A stretch of 10,042 nt of DNA from Cytophagaceae bacterium (GTDB lineage Bacteria > Bacteroidota > Bacteroidia > Cytophagales > Cytophagaceae). Location of the stretch: positions 1-10,042 of the forward strand of contig JAGKWN010000132.1 in NCBI GenBank assembly GCA_021151805.1, read 5' to 3'. This document shows positions 1 through 6,946 of this stretch, piece after piece. Position numbers and translations under genes: made by a program. The notes beneath the pieces are model-generated. The model was not told where the DNA came from. It ran no database searches and worked only from the letters and a program-made list of their open reading frames with translations. Within the stretch, counting starts at the first letter, position 1; each line of letters begins with the position of its first letter.

Positions 1-10
1 AATGTAACAC

Positions 11-37
11 CGACCCCAGCGGGGTCGAACCTTTTTT
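11..37 (+). terminator. Rho-independent terminator of an upstream gene outside the window
   Basis: Seven-base perfect stem CGACCCC (11-17) / GGGGTCG (21-27) with a three-base loop, followed after AACC by a run of six T (32-37). The orientation fits termination of a plus-strand transcript coming from left of the window and separates it from purK. The GC-rich stem stands out in otherwise AT-rich DNA. It could also be one copy of a dispersed intergenic hairpin, which cannot be judged from one window. Confidence 0.65.
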
Positions 38-110
38 GCTGACGCAAGCAGGCATCGCTTTTACCAGTCGAAAATTGAGATAAAAGCCAATAAACCCTTA
101 TTTCAGTCTG

Positions 111-142
111 TTTGGAATTTGTTTTTTGTTTTTTTGGAATTT
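111..142 (+). repeat. 10-base direct repeat upstream of purK, possible operator
   Basis: TTTGGAATTT occurs at 111-120 and again at 133-142. The start-to-start distance is 22 bases, about two helical turns, so both copies would face the same side of the DNA. The second copy coincides with the expected -33 region of the purK promoter. This geometry would suit a repressor or activator site for purine regulation, but the sequence is AT-rich and chance is possible. No regulator is known from the window. Confidence 0.35.
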
Positions 143-168
143 AAAACAAACTGTTTTCTGTATCTTTG
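133..168 (+). promoter_or_regulatory. Bacteroidota-type promoter of the purKE operon
   Basis: TATCTTTG at 161-168 is a perfect match to the Bacteroidota -7 consensus TAnnTTTG recognised by the primary sigma factor of this phylum. A TTTG at 133-136 could serve as the -33 element, although the 24-base spacing is a little longer than usual. The -7 element lies 22 bases before the purK start codon, leaving a short leader with no Shine-Dalgarno sequence, as is common in Bacteroidota. No riboswitch fold is visible in the leader. Confidence 0.6.
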
Positions 169-190
169 TAGTTATTCTTATTCATAAATA

Positions 191-1330
191 ATGGAACATT
201 TCTATTCAGACTACAAAATCGGAATGCTGGGCGGTGGCCAGCTGGGGCGTATGTTGCTGCAGGCTGCTGTCGATTACAACCTGGAAATTCATGTGCTGGA
301 TCCCGATGGCGACGCTCCCTGCAAAAACTGGGGCGCCAGCTTTACAACCGGTGTGCTGACGGATTTCGATACGGTGTATCAGTTCGGTAAAGGCATGGAT
401 CTAATTACCATTGAAATTGAAAATGTAAATGTTGAAGCCCTGAAAAAGCTTCAGAAGGAAGGTACTAAAGTTTATCCGCAACCGGAGATCATTGAAATGA
501 TCCAGGACAAACGTCTTCAGAAAGAATTTTATATAAAGAACAATATTCCTACTGCTCCATTTGTATTGACCGATACAAAGGAAGACATCTTAAAACACCT
601 GAACTTGCTGCCTGCTGTACACAAGCTGGGCAAAGAAGGTTACGATGGAAAAGGTGTACAGGTAATCGATACAAAGAACGATGTAGCGAAAGGCTTTGAT
701 AAGCCAGGCTTGCTGGAAAAGAAAATTGACTTTGCTAAAGAACTGAGTGTGATCGTGGCGCGCAACCGCGACGGGCAGATCAGCGCTTTCCCGACTGTGG
801 AGATGGTTTTCCATCCGGTACACAACCTGGTAGAGTTTTTATTCGCACCGGCAGAAATCTCCGAAGAACTTCATAAGAAAGCAGAAAAAATTGCCAAAGG
901 TGTGATCAACGACATCGGCCTGGTAGGTATCCTGGCGGTTGAAATGTTTTTGACGAAAGAAGGCGAGATCCTTGTGAATGAAATTGCCCCGCGTCCGCAC
1001 AACAGCGGCCACCAGACGATACAGGCAAATTACACTTCACAATACGAACAGCATTTGCGCGCCATCCTCAACATGCCGCTGGGCGCAACCAACCAGCAGT
1101 GCCCTGCAGCTATGGTAAACCTGCTGGGTGAACCGGGATATGTCGGCAGCGCAATTTTTGAAGGTTTGGAAGAAGCATTGAATATAGAAGGTGTGTATCC
1201 GCATTTATATGGAAAGAAAATCACAAAACCTTTCCGCAAAATGGGGCATGTCACTATTTTAGACAAGTCTATTGAAGACTTGAAAAAGAAATCAGCAGAA
1301 GTTAAAAACCTTATAAAGATCATCGCATGA
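191..1330 (+). CDS. purK: N5-carboxyaminoimidazole ribonucleotide synthase PurK
   Basis: Catalyses ATP- and bicarbonate-dependent carboxylation of 5-aminoimidazole ribonucleotide to N5-CAIR, a cytosolic step of de novo purine synthesis. The 379-residue length is normal for PurK. Visible ATP-grasp family features are the N-terminal glycine-rich motif IGMLGGGQLGRM (10-21), the IEIENVN segment (75-81) where AIR-binding residues lie, the GYDGKG loop (150-155) of the ATP-grasp domain, and NEIAPRPHNSGHQT (263-276), which carries metal- and substrate-binding residues. The loop is preceded by KLGKE rather than the KTRRG type of E. coli. The ATG at 191 sits just upstream of the conserved core and just downstream of the promoter, so the start is secure. 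Its TGA overlaps the purE ATG (ATGA at 1327-1330), implying translational coupling. Confidence 0.96.
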   Translation: MEHFYSDYKIGMLGGGQLGRMLLQAAVDYNLEIHVLDPDGDAPCKNWGASFTTGVLTDFDTVYQFGKGMDLITIEIENVNVEALKKLQKEGTKVYPQPEIIEMIQDKRLQKEFYIKNNIPTAPFVLTDTKEDILKHLNLLPAVHKLGKEGYDGKGVQVIDTKNDVAKGFDKPGLLEKKIDFAKELSVIVARNRDGQISAFPTVEMVFHPVHNLVEFLFAPAEISEELHKKAEKIAKGVINDIGLVGILAVEMFLTKEGEILVNEIAPRPHNSGHQTIQANYTSQYEQHLRAILNMPLGATNQQCPAAMVNLLGEPGYVGSAIFEGLEEALNIEGVYPHLYGKKITKPFRKMGHVTILDKSIEDLKKKSAEVKNLIKIIA

Positions 1331-1842
1331 GCAAGCCATTAGTAGGAATTATCATGGGCAGCCAGTCGGATTTAAAAATCATGTCGGCTGCGGCAGATAT
1401 ATTGGACAAATTCGGAATACCGTTTGAACTGACAATCGTATCCGCACACCGTACACCCGAACGCATGGTGGAGTATGGACAAACAGCCGTTGACAAAGGA
1501 CTGAAATGCATTATTGCAGGTGCCGGCGGTGCCGCACATTTACCGGGTATGGTAGCAGCATTGACAACCTTGCCGGTAATTGGTGTTCCCGTAAAATCTT
1601 CAAACTCTATCGACGGCTGGGATTCTGTATTGTCAATCCTGCAAATGCCTTCCGGCGTTCCGGTAGCAACCGTAGCGCTTGACGGTGCAGCCAATGCTGG
1701 TATTATTGCCGCGCAAATTATTGGCGCATTTGACAGTGAAGTACAGAAAAAATTACAGGCATATAAAATTGAACTGAAATCGAAAGTAGAAGAATCGGTA
1801 GAGACGATCAGGAAGAACGGTTTCAGGTCATTGCTGAAATAA
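1327..1842 (+). CDS. purE: N5-carboxyaminoimidazole ribonucleotide mutase PurE (class I)
   Basis: Converts N5-CAIR, the unstable PurK product, to CAIR by moving the carboxyl group from N5 to C4. The 171-residue length is typical of the class I bacterial enzyme, which forms a cytosolic octamer. The active-site signatures are intact: GSQSD (11-15) phosphate/substrate loop, SAHRTP (39-44) with the expected catalytic histidine at 41, and AGAGGAAHLPGMVA (64-77). An adjacent purK supports class I chemistry rather than the direct AIR carboxylase (class II). The start overlaps the purK stop by four bases, giving a tightly coupled pair. The stop is only 16 bases before the next gene, and no terminator lies between them. 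Confidence 0.97.
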   Translation: MSKPLVGIIMGSQSDLKIMSAAADILDKFGIPFELTIVSAHRTPERMVEYGQTAVDKGLKCIIAGAGGAAHLPGMVAALTTLPVIGVPVKSSNSIDGWDSVLSILQMPSGVPVATVALDGAANAGIIAAQIIGAFDSEVQKKLQAYKIELKSKVEESVETIRKNGFRSLLK

Positions 1843-1858
1843 TATCACCTGAAGGTTT

Positions 1859-3883
1859 ATGAGAATTTTTATCTGTATTTATTTTTTCTGCTGCTGTACA
1901 TTTTTACAGGCGCAGCAGGAAGTCCGCTGGGCATGCAAAGTACTTGAGACGAACGACAAGAACAACGGTGCTTTAAAGTATTCACCGCAGCACGCACTGG
2001 GTGTACCCAAAATATATCCGGCATACGGTGCCAGCATGTCTGCAAACAACTGGATCATCGGTTACAACAGCAACGGATACAAAAGCTCAAATGTAACATT
2101 GAAGGTTGGCTTTTGCGACCCCATCATTGCACAACAGGTTGTTATTGTTGAATCATACAATCCGGGCGCGATCACATCTGTAACAATTATTGAACAATCC
2201 GGTGCCACAGAAAAAGTATATACTGCCATATCAAAACCTTTAACGGAAAAGAACAGAGTATTATCCATACCGGTTAAAAAATGCAAGTCGCCTGTTGTTG
2301 CAGTATTAATCACGGCTTCAAACATGGAGTCCACAAACTGGAATTACATTGATGCCATTGGCGTTGCCTCCACCACTGCGCCTGTAAACCTTGCTGTTAA
2401 TATAAGTACTGATGCCGCGCTGACCGGTGTTTCAGCTCCCTTAGGCGACGCCATTAATTCCCAATATATCGAAGCCTATCCCATCATTTCCGCAGACGGC
2501 AAGTTGCTGTATTTTTCAAGACTCGGCGATCCGGCAAACATTATTGATCCAACCAAAACAGATATCTGGTATTCGAGCAAAACGGCCGACGGGCAATGGA
2601 GCAAGGCAAAGAATATCGGCCGGCCATTGAATAACGAAGGACATAATTTTGTTACCTCGCTTACCCCTGATGTAAATACCTTGCTGATCGCGAACACCTA
2701 CAACGCCGATGGCACCTCGGACCGCAACGGTGTCTCAATTTCCAATCATTCGGGTACAGGCTGGGAGCTTCCGAAAGAACTGATGATCGAAGGCTTCGAA
2801 AATTCAAATCAATACTCTTCTTTCTTTTTAGCAGCGGATGGCAAAACAATGCTGTTGAGTATACAGATGCAGGATTCATATGGTGATCTGGATATGTATG
2901 TAAGTTTTATGAAGCCGGATAAAACCTGGACAAGGCCCATGAATATGGGTAAAAAGCTGAACACTTTTCAATCGGAAGCCACACCGTTTCTGGCATCAGA
3001 CGGAAAAACCCTTTACTTCGGTTCCAACGGTTACCTGGGTTATGGTGGCTATGACATTTTCATGACCAAGCGTCTGGATGATACCTGGAAGAACTGGAGC
3101 ACACCAGTAAACCTTGGCCCGAAGATAAATTCCATCAACAGCGAACTTGCCTTTTCCGTGCCGGCTTCAGGCGATGTTGCCTACACGTATTCGGTAAGAA
3201 ATGCGGAATACAACAGCGATATATACATGGTTGCGCTGGCGCCTTCTGCAAAACCGGATCCGGTAACCATGATTTCAGGCCGTGTGCTGGACGCCAAAAC
3301 CGGCAAACCCATAGGTGCCGAAATCGAATACGACATTTTATCGACAGGAGTAAACGTTGGCGTTGCCAATTCAAATGTTGTTACCGGAAACTATAAAATT
3401 GTATTGCCTGCCGGAAGTACCTATGCTTACCGGGCAACAGCACCGGGCTATTTATCATTAAACGAAAACATAAGTGTTGAAGCAATATCCGGCTATACGG
3501 AAGTGCATGTAGATTTAATGTTGGTACCAATCGAAACCGGACAAAAAATTGAATTAAAAAATGTGTTTTTTTATCAGAGCAGCGACAAACTTATAGAAAC
3601 ATCTTATTCTGAGTTAGATAGAATTGTTGAAGTGATGAAACTGAATCCGGGTGTAAAAATTGAGCTAGACGGACATACAGATAATCAGGGAGATGCAGCG
3701 TTAAATATGGAGTTATCGCGCAAACGGGTCGTAACGGTTAAGAACTATCTGATTTCTAAAGGCATTGATTCAAATCGCATCAGCACAAAAGCATTCGGCG
3801 GCACAAAACCAATCGCACCAAACGATACGGAAGAAAATAAAAAGAAGAACAGAAGGGTAGAAGTCATTATTGTGGCGCACTAA
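1859..3883 (+). CDS. OmpA-family envelope protein with PD40 propeller and CRD-like domain (PorE-like architecture)
   Basis: Predicted exported, peptidoglycan-anchored protein of 674 residues. A signal peptide covers about 1-19 (basic start, hydrophobic core with three cysteines, LQAQ cleavage area); the cysteines do not form a good lipobox, so signal peptidase I is more likely. Residues 21-170 look like a beta-sandwich (galactose-binding-like) domain of uncertain family, with cysteines at 26, 86 and 142. Residues 200-460 hold PD40/WD40-like propeller blades (SADGKLLYFS, AADGKTMLLS, ASDGKTLYFGS). Residues 472-556 resemble a carboxypeptidase-regulatory-like beta domain (SGRVLDAKTGKPIGAEI). Residues 563-674 are OmpA_C, with GHTDNQG and LSRKRV; D608 and R623 occupy the spacing of the diaminopimelate-binding Asp/Arg pair. 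The propeller-CRD-OmpA_C order matches the type IX secretion protein PorE, but PorE has TPRs at its N terminus, so a T9SS role is only a possibility. Probably co-transcribed with purE. Confidence 0.88.
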   Translation: MRIFICIYFFCCCTFLQAQQEVRWACKVLETNDKNNGALKYSPQHALGVPKIYPAYGASMSANNWIIGYNSNGYKSSNVTLKVGFCDPIIAQQVVIVESYNPGAITSVTIIEQSGATEKVYTAISKPLTEKNRVLSIPVKKCKSPVVAVLITASNMESTNWNYIDAIGVASTTAPVNLAVNISTDAALTGVSAPLGDAINSQYIEAYPIISADGKLLYFSRLGDPANIIDPTKTDIWYSSKTADGQWSKAKNIGRPLNNEGHNFVTSLTPDVNTLLIANTYNADGTSDRNGVSISNHSGTGWELPKELMIEGFENSNQYSSFFLAADGKTMLLSIQMQDSYGDLDMYVSFMKPDKTWTRPMNMGKKLNTFQSEATPFLASDGKTLYFGSNGYLGYGGYDIFMTKRLDDTWKNWSTPVNLGPKINSINSELAFSVPASGDVAYTYSVRNAEYNSDIYMVALAPSAKPDPVTMISGRVLDAKTGKPIGAEIEYDILSTGVNVGVANSNVVTGNYKIVLPAGSTYAYRATAPGYLSLNENISVEAISGYTEVHVDLMLVPIETGQKIELKNVFFYQSSDKLIETSYSELDRIVEVMKLNPGVKIELDGHTDNQGDAALNMELSRKRVVTVKNYLISKGIDSNRISTKAFGGTKPIAPNDTEENKKKNRRVEVIIVAH

Positions 3884-3913
3884 TTGCAATAATTCATTCA
3901 AAAATAATAAGAT

Positions 3914-3946
3914 TCCGTTCAAATACATATTTGTATGCAGAACGGG
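3914..3946. other. Two-part hairpin between the OmpA-family gene and the TerC-family gene
   Basis: Outer stem CCGTTC (3915-3920) / GAACGG (3940-3945), extendable by a T-G wobble, encloses an inner stem ATACA (3923-3927) / TGTAT (3932-3936) with loop TATT and a 2/3-base internal loop. There is no T run directly after it on the plus strand, so it is a poor plus-strand terminator. On the minus strand the sequence beyond it is T-rich, but no minus gene runs into it. It may be a transcript-end stabiliser, a weak terminator or a leader element of the downstream operon. Confidence 0.4.
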
Positions 3947-3961
3947 TAAAATCACGCTTCG

Positions 3962-3988
3962 TTTGAAGAATAAAAATTTGTATCTTAA
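3962..3988 (+). promoter_or_regulatory. Possible promoter of the TerC-family/epimerase operon
   Basis: TATCTTAA at 3981-3988 is a partial match to the Bacteroidota -7 element TAnnTTTG (it loses the final TG), with TTTG at 3962-3965 as a candidate -33 box. The 15-base spacing is shorter than usual. It lies 20 bases before the ATG at 4009, which is the right place for a promoter after a 125-base intergenic gap, but the match is weak. Confidence 0.3.
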
Positions 3989-4008
3989 AGGTCAAATAAG
4001 CTAACCGT

Positions 4009-4791
4009 ATGTTTGATGCGTTTTTAACATTTGATGGGTGGATGAGTTTGCTTACGCTTACCATCATGGAAATTGTTTTAGGGATTGACAATGTTATTTT
4101 TATTTCAATTATATCCGACAAATTGAATGAAGACATTCAATCAAAAGCGCGTTTCATAGGTTTATCAGGCGCATTACTTATCCGCATCCTCTTGCTTTCT
4201 TTCATTACCTACCTGGTGGGCATGGACAAAGGGTTGTTCTCTGTTATGGATCTTTCATTCAGCTGGAGAGATTTGATTCTTATTGCCGGCGGTTTGTTCC
4301 TCGTATATAAAAGCACGACTGAAATCTATGAAAAGATGGAGGGGCACGTGGAGATTGAAGAAGAGAAAATCAACAAAGGGCTTGGTACTGCCGTTATGCA
4401 GATCATTCTTTTAGATGTTGTATTCTCATTTGACTCTATATTAACTGCGGTAGGTTTATCAAACCATATCGAGATCATGGTGATCGCGGTAATCATCTCC
4501 ATGATTGTTATGCTGGTGTTCTCTAAAACGATCAGTGATTTCATCAATAAACATCCATCGGTAAAAGTACTGGCGCTGGCATTCCTTCTAATGATCGGTA
4601 TTCTATTGATCGCGGAAGGTTTTGAGCAGACAGTGCCGAAAGGATATATTTATTTTGCCATGTTCTTCTCGTTACTGGTTGAAGGTATCAACATGTATTC
4701 TAACAAAAGAAATAAGACCAGAGAAAATATACACAAGGCTTTGCTAGAGGAAGAGAAGGAGCAGGAACAGGAGCAGGAAGAGAAATTATGA
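4009..4791 (+). CDS. TerC-family integral membrane protein, probable metal-ion exporter
   Basis: A 260-residue inner-membrane protein of the TerC/Alx family. Members studied elsewhere (E. coli Alx, Bacillus YkoY/YceF) export Mn2+ or supply metal to secreted enzymes; tellurite resistance is only the historical name. Seen here: about seven hydrophobic segments and the two inverted family signatures, EIVLGIDNVIF (21-31, acidic E21 and D27) and LLDVVFSFDSI (134-144, acidic D136 and D142), which place carboxylates in the membrane. A charged loop (about 107-124) separates the halves. The C terminus is an unusual E/Q/K-rich cytosolic tail (247-259). No other ter genes are nearby and no yybP-ykoY manganese riboswitch signature is visible in the leader. 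The TGA overlaps the next ATG (4788-4791), so it is coupled to the epimerase gene. Confidence 0.9.
   Translation: MFDAFLTFDGWMSLLTLTIMEIVLGIDNVIFISIISDKLNEDIQSKARFIGLSGALLIRILLLSFITYLVGMDKGLFSVMDLSFSWRDLILIAGGLFLVYKSTTEIYEKMEGHVEIEEEKINKGLGTAVMQIILLDVVFSFDSILTAVGLSNHIEIMVIAVIISMIVMLVFSKTISDFINKHPSVKVLALAFLLMIGILLIAEGFEQTVPKGYIYFAMFFSLLVEGINMYSNKRNKTRENIHKALLEEEKEQEQEQEEKL
4747..4785 (+). repeat. Purine-rich tract with hexamer repeats at the 3' end of the TerC-family gene
   Basis: An almost entirely purine stretch encodes the E/Q/K tail. Within it the hexamers GAGCAG, GAACAG, GAGCAG and GAAGAG follow one another (4759-4782). AGGA at 4775-4778 lies nine bases before the overlapping epimerase ATG, so the tail-coding sequence could also supply that gene's ribosome-binding site. 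Short tandem units like this can gain or lose copies by slippage; because the unit is six bases, the reading frame would be kept. Confidence 0.6.
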
Positions 4792-5660
4792 TCAGTATAT
4801 TGGAGAATGCCTTTATAAAAGTTGAAGTATCGGCACAGGGAGCAGAATTACAAAGCATTTTTAACAAGCAGTCTCAACTTGAATATTTATGGCAGGGCGA
4901 TCCTGCTGTATGGCCGCGTAAAGCGCCGGTATTATTCCCGATCGTCGGTAAAGTAAAAGACAACCGTTATACCTATGCAGGGAAAGAATACAACCTGCCG
5001 CAGCACGGCTTTGCACGCGACCAGGAATTTAAACTGGTTTCTTCTACAACCTCTTCTGTTGTATATCGCTTGCAACAAAGCGAAACATCACTTAAAAATT
5101 TCCCCTTCGAATTCCAACTGGATATTATTTACACGATTAACCAGTCTAATGTTACGGTTGAATATAAAATCCATAATCCATCGGCTGCTGCTGATCTGTA
5201 CTTTTCAATCGGTGCGCACCCGGGCTTCCGTTGCCCGCTGACAGACGATGAAACGTTTGAAGATTATTACCTGGAATTTGAAAAGGCTGAAAAGCTGAAC
5301 CGCATCTTGTTGGATGGAGGTCTGCGCGGCGATGCACGTGAAGAAGTAACACTTACAGGAAATAAACTTCCATTATCGGTTGACTTGTTTGGTCCGAAAG
5401 ACGCCATCGTTGTTTCAGGTTTAAAATCAGAACGCATTTCGTTAAAATCAACAAAGTCGGCGCACGGCCTGCACTTTAATTATAAAAACTATCCGTGGTT
5501 CGGGATCTGGTCCAAACCAGGACCGTTTGTTTGCTTAGAGCCATGGATGGGCGTTGCAGACGATATACATTCCACACAGCAGCTTACTGAAAAGGAAAGC
5601 ATTCAGCTATTGAAGCCAAAAGCACACACTTCATTTTCTTATTCGATCGAATTGTTTTAA
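4788..5660 (+). CDS. Aldose 1-epimerase (mutarotase) family protein, LacX-type
   Basis: A 290-residue cytosolic protein of the galactose-mutarotase-like beta-sandwich superfamily, which interconverts alpha and beta anomers of aldoses. The expected active-site residues are present: H73 in LPQHGFARD, H144 in SIGAHPGFRCPL, and the presumed general base E251 in CLEPWMGVAD. The segment WPRKAPVLFPIVGKV (42-56) is characteristic of the LacX-like branch. The sugar substrate cannot be told from sequence; some relatives act on sugar phosphates (YeaD-type hexose-6-phosphate epimerases). There is no signal peptide. The start overlaps the TerC-family stop (ATGA), with AGGA nine bases upstream inside that gene. 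The 3' end overlaps the convergent membrane-protein gene by 30 bases, so no intergenic terminator is possible. Confidence 0.9.
   Translation: MISILENAFIKVEVSAQGAELQSIFNKQSQLEYLWQGDPAVWPRKAPVLFPIVGKVKDNRYTYAGKEYNLPQHGFARDQEFKLVSSTTSSVVYRLQQSETSLKNFPFEFQLDIIYTINQSNVTVEYKIHNPSAAADLYFSIGAHPGFRCPLTDDETFEDYYLEFEKAEKLNRILLDGGLRGDAREEVTLTGNKLPLSVDLFGPKDAIVVSGLKSERISLKSTKSAHGLHFNYKNYPWFGIWSKPGPFVCLEPWMGVADDIHSTQQLTEKESIQLLKPKAHTSFSYSIELF
5631..5660. other. Tail-to-tail coding overlap with a 12-base palindrome
   Basis: The last ten codons of the epimerase gene (plus) and of the membrane-protein gene (minus) share these 30 bases. The perfect palindrome ATTCGATCGAAT (5641-5652) lies in the middle and is read by both strands: SIE in one product, FDRI in the other. 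The two stop codons (TAA at 5658-5660, TGA on minus at 5631-5633) are the outer limits. Both proteins look complete at their C termini. Confidence 0.85.
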
Positions 5661-6839
5661 CAAACAATCGTCAAACAATAAACCTCCATATACCAACAGC
5701 ATGGGTAGGATGGGCAGCAGGTATTTTTCCCAGGTGAGATAAGACAAGCTCATGGTAAGTAAAAAGAAGAACCAGCTGCAGCACACCAAAAATAAAACCG
5801 ACCGGTAATTTTTAATTGCTGTTGAAAAAGCAATGGTAAACACCAAAGCTGAAAGTACAAACAACAACAGCCAGAATGCTTGCTCTGCTAATGCAGGCAA
5901 ATGATGCGTTGTTTTATGGATCAACCCGATGGTATCAATATGCAGCATAGATTCTACCGCCACCTGAGAGCCTTGCACGGGAAATAGCAGATACCATACG
6001 ATGGAAAACGGTAGTACGATGAACAACTGTTTTTTTGTAAGATCTTTCAGCGCAAGCAGCAACAGGGGAAACGTATACAGCATACTTGAAGCCATATAAG
6101 CGGTGAATGCATCTTCATGAAATGAAAAGGCATGATGCATGTATAATTCCTTTAATTTATTATCCGGACTGGCGCCGCCCCAGAACACAAACAAACTCCC
6201 GAAACCAAGTATGGGAATCAGCAATAGCAATTCTCTCTTAATCAACCGCACGCTTATACGAAAGTTTTCCTGTGCAAAGAGGTATACAGCAACCACAGGA
6301 ATAAAGAATACCATGTACTGTCGGCACAGAATAGCCAGCAGCAGGCAGATGCAGGAAGCTGCAATGTTGTGTTGCATTAAAAGCAGAAACGACCAGATCA
6401 TACATAGCACACACAGCATGTCGGTGTAAACAAAAAAACTTACGCCAGCAAAATATGGATTGACTGTTAGGACCAGGATGCTTATAAAAGAGGCCATGGT
6501 ACTTAATCCGCTTTTTTTAAATAAGTGAAAGGCAGATACGATGGTGGCAAAAGTAATGATGAGTGAAAACACCCGCAGTGTTGCCAGCTCTGAGTTAAAT
6601 AGCCAACCCCAGATGCCATAGATAATAAACGGCAGCGGAGTCGACATCTCTTCATAATGCTGAAGTGTGTTTAAGGTCGGTTGCTGAATGAATTCCAGGA
6701 TGGTGAAATAAAAGTGCTCTTCGTCTGTCCAGGGTTGATAAGCAAAACCGAAAAAGCAAACCAGGGCAAGGCAATAAATAACTGCGTAAACGGAAGCGAG
6801 GTAATATTGTTTATTTGTAAGAGATGTGCGAAGCGACAT
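5631..6839 (-). CDS. Polytopic membrane protein, probable GT-C fold glycosyltransferase
   Basis: A 402-residue protein with about eleven or twelve hydrophobic segments. The N-terminal pattern suits the GT-C superfamily (lipid-phosphate-sugar-dependent glycosyltransferases such as ArnT, PMT and Alg10): one membrane span (about 14-33), then an external acidic motif WTDEEHFY (37-44, D39/E40) and an amphipathic loop leading to STPLPFIIYGIWGWLF and ATLR. RQ at 173-174 within a membrane segment and the late motif WEKYLLPILPML (370-381) also recall Alg10/ArnT-type enzymes. Donor and acceptor are unknown. No glycan-synthesis genes adjoin it. The ATG at 6839 is followed by a short basic N terminus and then the first span, so the start is plausible. 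TAGTATTG (minus strand, 6869-6862) is a near match to a -7 element. It stands alone between the AAA+ terminator and the convergent epimerase gene. Confidence 0.7.
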   Translation of the reverse strand: MSLRTSLTNKQYYLASVYAVIYCLALVCFFGFAYQPWTDEEHFYFTILEFIQQPTLNTLQHYEEMSTPLPFIIYGIWGWLFNSELATLRVFSLIITFATIVSAFHLFKKSGLSTMASFISILVLTVNPYFAGVSFFVYTDMLCVLCMIWSFLLLMQHNIAASCICLLLAILCRQYMVFFIPVVAVYLFAQENFRISVRLIKRELLLLIPILGFGSLFVFWGGASPDNKLKELYMHHAFSFHEDAFTAYMASSMLYTFPLLLLALKDLTKKQLFIVLPFSIVWYLLFPVQGSQVAVESMLHIDTIGLIHKTTHHLPALAEQAFWLLLFVLSALVFTIAFSTAIKNYRSVLFLVCCSWFFFLLTMSLSYLTWEKYLLPILPMLLVYGGLLFDDCLLKQFDRIRK

Positions 6840-6910
6840 GGAAAGGACAACTGATAATTTGCAATACTACTAATATTGACAGAAACGAAAAAAAGTTGTT
6901 TGTATTTTAA

Positions 6911-6937
6911 ACGCAGCCGGAATTTATCCGGCTGCGT
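6911..6937 (-). terminator. Hairpin terminator after the AAA+ ATPase gene
   Basis: Perfect ten-base inverted repeat ACGCAGCCGG (6911-6920) / CCGGCTGCGT (6928-6937) with a seven-base loop, ten bases beyond the TAA of the minus-strand AAA+ gene. The sequence leaving the stem on the minus strand begins TTAAAA and a run of seven T follows about 15 bases later, so the T tract is imperfect. The strong stem and its position still make transcript termination or 3'-end protection likely, separating the AAA+ gene from the glycosyltransferase candidate. Confidence 0.7.
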
Positions 6938-6946
6938 ATTGTATGA

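Noticed and set aside
1320..1694. 124-codon minus-strand frame opposite purE
   Set aside because: It is antisense to conserved PurE codons and has no independent start signal or domain.
1859..1918. Lipoprotein signal in the OmpA-family protein
   Set aside because: There are cysteines in the hydrophobic core (11-13), but the preceding residues YFF do not form a lipobox.
3884..4008. yybP-ykoY manganese riboswitch upstream of the TerC-family gene
   Set aside because: Such riboswitches often precede this family, but the conserved G-rich loop sequences are not present; only a simple hairpin is seen.
4009..4791. Tellurite-resistance operon
   Set aside because: Only a TerC-family gene is present; no terA/B/D/E/F genes adjoin it, so the historical resistance label is not justified.
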